This document shows, piece after piece, positions 51,801-54,476 of a stretch of 54,476 nucleotides of DNA. The position numbers and the translations under genes were made by a program. A model generated the notes under the pieces. It had not been told where the DNA came from and searched no databases. It saw only the letters and a program-made list of their open reading frames with translations. Source of the DNA: Massilia sp. HP4 (lineage in GTDB: Bacteria; Pseudomonadota; Gammaproteobacteria; Burkholderiales; Burkholderiaceae_D); NCBI RefSeq assembly GCF_005222695.1, contig NZ_STGG01000037.1, positions 1 through 54,476 on the forward strand. Direction: 5' to 3'. Each line of letters begins with the position of its first letter. The first letter of the stretch is position 1.

Positions 51801-52601
51801 ATGTCTGACACTATTCAACCAGCCTTTGTTTACGCAAGCTATCCTGACCTGAAGGACAAGCGCGTGGTCATCACCGGCGGCGGCAGCGGCATCGGCGCCG
51901 AACTGGTCACCGCCTTCGCCGGGCAGGGCGCCCGGGTCTGGTTTCTCGACATCGCCGAGGCCGCAGGACGCGCCCTTGCCGAGTCGCTGGCCGCCGCGTC
52001 GAGCACGGCGCACGCGCCGCGCTTCTTTCCCTGCGACCTGACCGACCTCGATGCGCTCAAGGCCACGTTCGACGCTATCGTGCGCGAGGCCGGCGCCGTC
52101 GACATCCTGCTCAACAACGCGGCCAACGACACTCGTCACACCATCGAAGAGGTCACCCCGGCGTACTGGGACAGCCGGATGAACGTCAACCTGCGCCACC
52201 AGTTCTTCTGTGCCCACGCCGTCCTGCCCGGAATGAAGGAGCAGGGCCATGGCGTGATCCAGAATTTCGGTTCGATCTCGTGGCATCTGCCGCATACCGA
52301 ACTGTCCCTGTACATGACCGCCAAGGCCGGCGTCGAAGGCATGACGCGCGCGATGGCGCGCGAGCTTGGCCCGCACGGCATCCGCACCGTGGCCCTGGTG
52401 CCGGGCGCCGTGCGCACCCCGCGCCAGGAAGCGCTGTGGCATACGCCGCACGAGGAAGCGCGCATCCTTAACGGCCAGTGCCTGCAAGAGCGGGTCGAGA
52501 TGCAGGACGTGGCGGCGTTGTCGCTGTTCCTGGCCTCGAACAATGCGCGTCGCTGCAGCGGCCGCGAATACTTCGTCGACGCGGGCTGGTACGGCGCATG
52601 A
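51801..52601 (+). CDS. xylB: D-xylose 1-dehydrogenase (SDR family)
   Basis: Oxidises D-xylose to xylonolactone with NAD. Rossmann loop VVITGGGSGIGAEL, then LLNNAANDTRH, and the catalytic Ser-Tyr-Lys in FGSISWHLPHTELSLYMTAK. MNVNLRHQFFCAHAV, PGMKEQGHGVIQNFGSISWH and QCLQERV closely follow Caulobacter XylB as I recall it. The length is 266 residues. The name here means xylose dehydrogenase, not xylulokinase. It starts 39 bases after xylX, and its stop overlaps the xylC start (ATGA). Confidence 0.94.
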   Translation: MSDTIQPAFVYASYPDLKDKRVVITGGGSGIGAELVTAFAGQGARVWFLDIAEAAGRALAESLAAASSTAHAPRFFPCDLTDLDALKATFDAIVREAGAVDILLNNAANDTRHTIEEVTPAYWDSRMNVNLRHQFFCAHAVLPGMKEQGHGVIQNFGSISWHLPHTELSLYMTAKAGVEGMTRAMARELGPHGIRTVALVPGAVRTPRQEALWHTPHEEARILNGQCLQERVEMQDVAALSLFLASNNARRCSGREYFVDAGWYGA

Positions 52602-53473
52602 GCAGCGCGATTCCACATTGCCTGTGGGAGGTGGGGGCGACCCTGGGCGAAGGCGCGCTGTGGCATGCCGCGGCGGGCCAGGTCTGGTTCGTCGACATCA
52701 AGGGCCGGCGCCTGCATTGTCTCGACGTCGCCAGCGGCGGCCAGCGCAGCTGGGACGCGCCTGGGCAGGTGAGCTTTGTCGTGCCGATCGAAGGCGGCGG
52801 CTTCGCCTGCGCGCTGGAAGATGGGCTATACCGCTTCGATGACGAGAACGGCGGGTTCATTCCCCTGCTGAAGGTCGAGGCCGACCAGCCGGGCAACCGC
52901 TTCAACGACGGCCACGTCGACGCCGCCGGACGCCTGTGGTTCGGTTCGATGGACGATGCCGAAGCCCAGGCCACCGGCGCGCTGTATTGCTTCGATGGGC
53001 GCGACGTGCGCCGCATGGACGACGGCTATGTGATCACCAACGGCCCGGCCATCAGTCCTCACGGACGCACGCTGTACCACACCGATACGCTCGCCCAGCG
53101 CATTTATGCCTTCGACCTGGATGACGACGGCCAGGTAGCCGGCAAGCGCCTGTTCGCCGAGCTGCAGGACGGCGGCTACCCGGACGGCATGGCGGTCGAC
53201 GCCAGCGGCCACCTGTGGGTGGCGACCTTTGGCGGCTGGCGCATCGACCGCTTCGATCCGCAGGGCCGCAAGGTCGGCGAAGTGCGCTTTCCGTGCGCGA
53301 ACATCACCAAGCTCGCCTTCGGCGGCGACGACCTGCGCACCGTGTACGCCACGACCGCGCGCAAGGGCTTGTCGGCGGCCGAGCTCGAAGCCCAGCCCCT
53401 CGCGGGCGGCTTGTTCACTTTCCGCGCCGACGTGCCGGGACTGCCGCAGCATGCGCTGCGCTTGCAGGAGTAG
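52598..53473 (+). CDS. xylC: Xylonolactonase (SMP-30/gluconolaconase family)
   Basis: Opens the xylonolactone ring to xylonate. The six-bladed SMP-30 propeller marks are present: GEGALWHAAAGQVWFVD with the metal Glu, NRFNDGHVDAAGRLWFGSM, YVITNGPAISPHGRTLYHTD and GYPDGMAVDASGHLWVATF with the metal Asp. The length is 291 residues. The start is set by the ATGA overlap with xylB. A longer in-frame reading upstream only covers xylB sequence. Confidence 0.94.
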   Translation: MSSAIPHCLWEVGATLGEGALWHAAAGQVWFVDIKGRRLHCLDVASGGQRSWDAPGQVSFVVPIEGGGFACALEDGLYRFDDENGGFIPLLKVEADQPGNRFNDGHVDAAGRLWFGSMDDAEAQATGALYCFDGRDVRRMDDGYVITNGPAISPHGRTLYHTDTLAQRIYAFDLDDDGQVAGKRLFAELQDGGYPDGMAVDASGHLWVATFGGWRIDRFDPQGRKVGEVRFPCANITKLAFGGDDLRTVYATTARKGLSAAELEAQPLAGGLFTFRADVPGLPQHALRLQE

Positions 53474-53491
53474 AAAAGAAAGAGCAACAGA

Positions 53492-54476
53492 ATGACCGAT
53501 AGTAAAGTCAACAACGCCACGCGCCGCTTCCGGTCGCAGGACTGGTTCGACAATCCCGAGCGCATCGACATGACCGCGCTCTACCTCGAGCGCTTCATGA
53601 ACTACGGGATCACGCCCGAGGAGCTGCGCTGCGGTAAGCCGATCATCGGCATCGCCCAGAGCGGCAGCGATATCGCGCCGTGCAACCGCGTCCACCTGGA
53701 GCTGGCCAAGCGCGTGCGCGACGGCATCCGCGACGCCGGCGGCATCCCGATGGAATTCCCGCTGCACCCGATCTTCGAAAACTGCCGCCGCCCAACCGCG
53801 GCGCTAGACCGCAACCTTGCCTATCTGGGCCTGGTCGAGATCCTGCACGGCTATCCGATCGACGCCGTCGTACTCACCACCGGCTGCGACAAGACCGTGC
53901 CGGCCCAGCTGATGGCCGTGTCGACGGTCGACATTCCCGCCATCGTGCTGTCGGGCGGGCCGATGCTCGACGGCTGGTTCGAAGGTGAGTTGGTCGGTTC
54001 GGGCGCCGCGATCTGGAAGGCGCGCCGGCAGCTGGCGGCGGGCAGCATCGACGAAAAGAAGTTCGTCGACATCGCTACCGCGTCGGCGCCGTCCGCCGGT
54101 CACTGCAACACGATGGGCACGGCGTCGACGATGAATGCAGTCGCCGAAGCGCTGGGCATGTCGCTGACCGGCTGCTCGGCCATTCCCGCACCATACCGCG
54201 AGCGCGGCCAGATGGCGTATGAGACGGGCCGCCGCATCGTGGAGCTGGCCAAAGAGGATATCCGCCCATCGAGCATCCTGACGCGCGAAGCCTTCCTGGA
54301 CGCGATCGTGGTCAATGCCGCGATCGGCGGCTCGAGCAACGCCCAGCCGCATATCGTTGCGATGGCGCGCCATGCCGGGGTCGACATCACGCCCGAGGAC
54401 TGGATGGAATACGGCTACCAGGTGCCGCTGCTGCTGAACATGCAGCCGGCCGGTAAATACCTGGGCGAGCGCTTCC
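53492..54476 (+). CDS. xylD: Xylonate dehydratase (IlvD/Edd family), partial at the window edge
   Basis: Dehydrates D-xylonate to 2-keto-3-deoxy-xylonate with an iron-sulfur cluster. The 328 residues present (of about 590) begin [18 protein letters not shown] and follow Caulobacter XylD, including [34 protein letters not shown], and [13 protein letters not shown] with the cluster cysteines. The frame is open to the last base, so the rest lies outside. It differs from the ilvD gene in this window in all its signature loops. It starts 18 bases after xylC. xylA (alpha-ketoglutarate semialdehyde dehydrogenase) is not seen and may be next. Confidence 0.95.
   Translation, partial: MTDSKVNNATRRFRSQDWFDNPERIDMTALYLERFMNYGITPEELRCGKPIIGIAQSGSDIAPCNRVHLELAKRVRDGIRDAGGIPMEFPLHPIFENCRRPTAALDRNLAYLGLVEILHGYPIDAVVLTTGCDKTVPAQLMAVSTVDIPAIVLSGGPMLDGWFEGELVGSGAAIWKARRQLAAGSIDEKKFVDIATASAPSAGHCNTMGTASTMNAVAEALGMSLTGCSAIPAPYRERGQMAYETGRRIVELAKEDIRPSSILTREAFLDAIVVNAAIGGSSNAQPHIVAMARHAGVDITPEDWMEYGYQVPLLLNMQPAGKYLGERF

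Noticed and set aside
50559..52616. 685-codon minus-strand open frame over xylX and xylB
   Set aside because: Both xyl genes are clear on the plus strand with conserved motifs; the antisense frame shows none.

Overview
The window looks like chromosomal DNA from a high-GC betaproteobacterium of the Oxalobacteraceae type (Massilia, Telluria or Duganella). The reasons are the GC-rich coding style, the earP-efp pair with Arg32 in EF-P, the large xylan TonB-dependent receptor, the Weimberg xylose genes and the many Tat or lipoprotein signals. This placement is inference from gene content; no database was searched.

Left part (1-26.2 kb), housekeeping plus accessory genes. A GGDEF-GGDEF-EAL protein is followed closely by an alpha-oxoamine synthase and an unusual FAAL-acyl-CoA dehydrogenase-ACP fusion, which together look like a lipid-derived amino-ketone pathway. 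Then come gltX, a BIME-like inverted repeat, and a six-gene tRNA array (Ala-Glu-Ala-Glu-Glu-Glu) with a strong promoter and terminators. A minus-strand cassette follows: a Gln-rich three-module protein, a free-standing I9-like propeptide and a subtilase. After it are earP and efp, ilvD, a Tat-exported amidase, an orphan T6SS-type lipoprotein with a degenerate kinase/PEGA membrane protein, dbpA, initiator tRNA-fMet, an MFS exporter divergent from an HxlR regulator, and a methyltransferase coupled to a small Cys-rich protein.

Right part (26.3 kb to the end), a glucuronoxylan utilization locus. It holds a GH115 alpha-glucuronidase; a minus-strand run with a GPH symporter, GH43, GH10, a DUF1080 protein, ApbE and two Tat-type Gfo/Idh/MocA oxidoreductases; a LacI-family regulator; an SGNH esterase lipoprotein; a minus-strand operon of GH67 alpha-glucuronidase, glucarate dehydratase (gudD), an ACS-family uronate transporter and a GH43 xylosidase; a TonB-dependent receptor; and xylX-xylB-xylC-xylD, the last cut by the window edge.

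How it fits together: the receptor brings oligosaccharides into the periplasm, where GH115, GH67, GH10 and the SGNH esterase remove side groups and shorten chains. GPH and ACS transporters import oligomers and uronates, and cytoplasmic GH43 enzymes release xylose. The Weimberg genes turn xylose toward alpha-ketoglutarate semialdehyde, and gudD feeds uronate carbon toward the same intermediate. Near-palindromic sites resembling TGTTAGCGCTAACA lie before GH115, the GPH symporter, the lacI gene, GH67, the receptor and xylX, pointing to one LacI-type regulon. The DUF1080/ApbE/Gfo-Idh block inside the locus may be a separate 3-keto-glycoside cleavage module, probably acquired.
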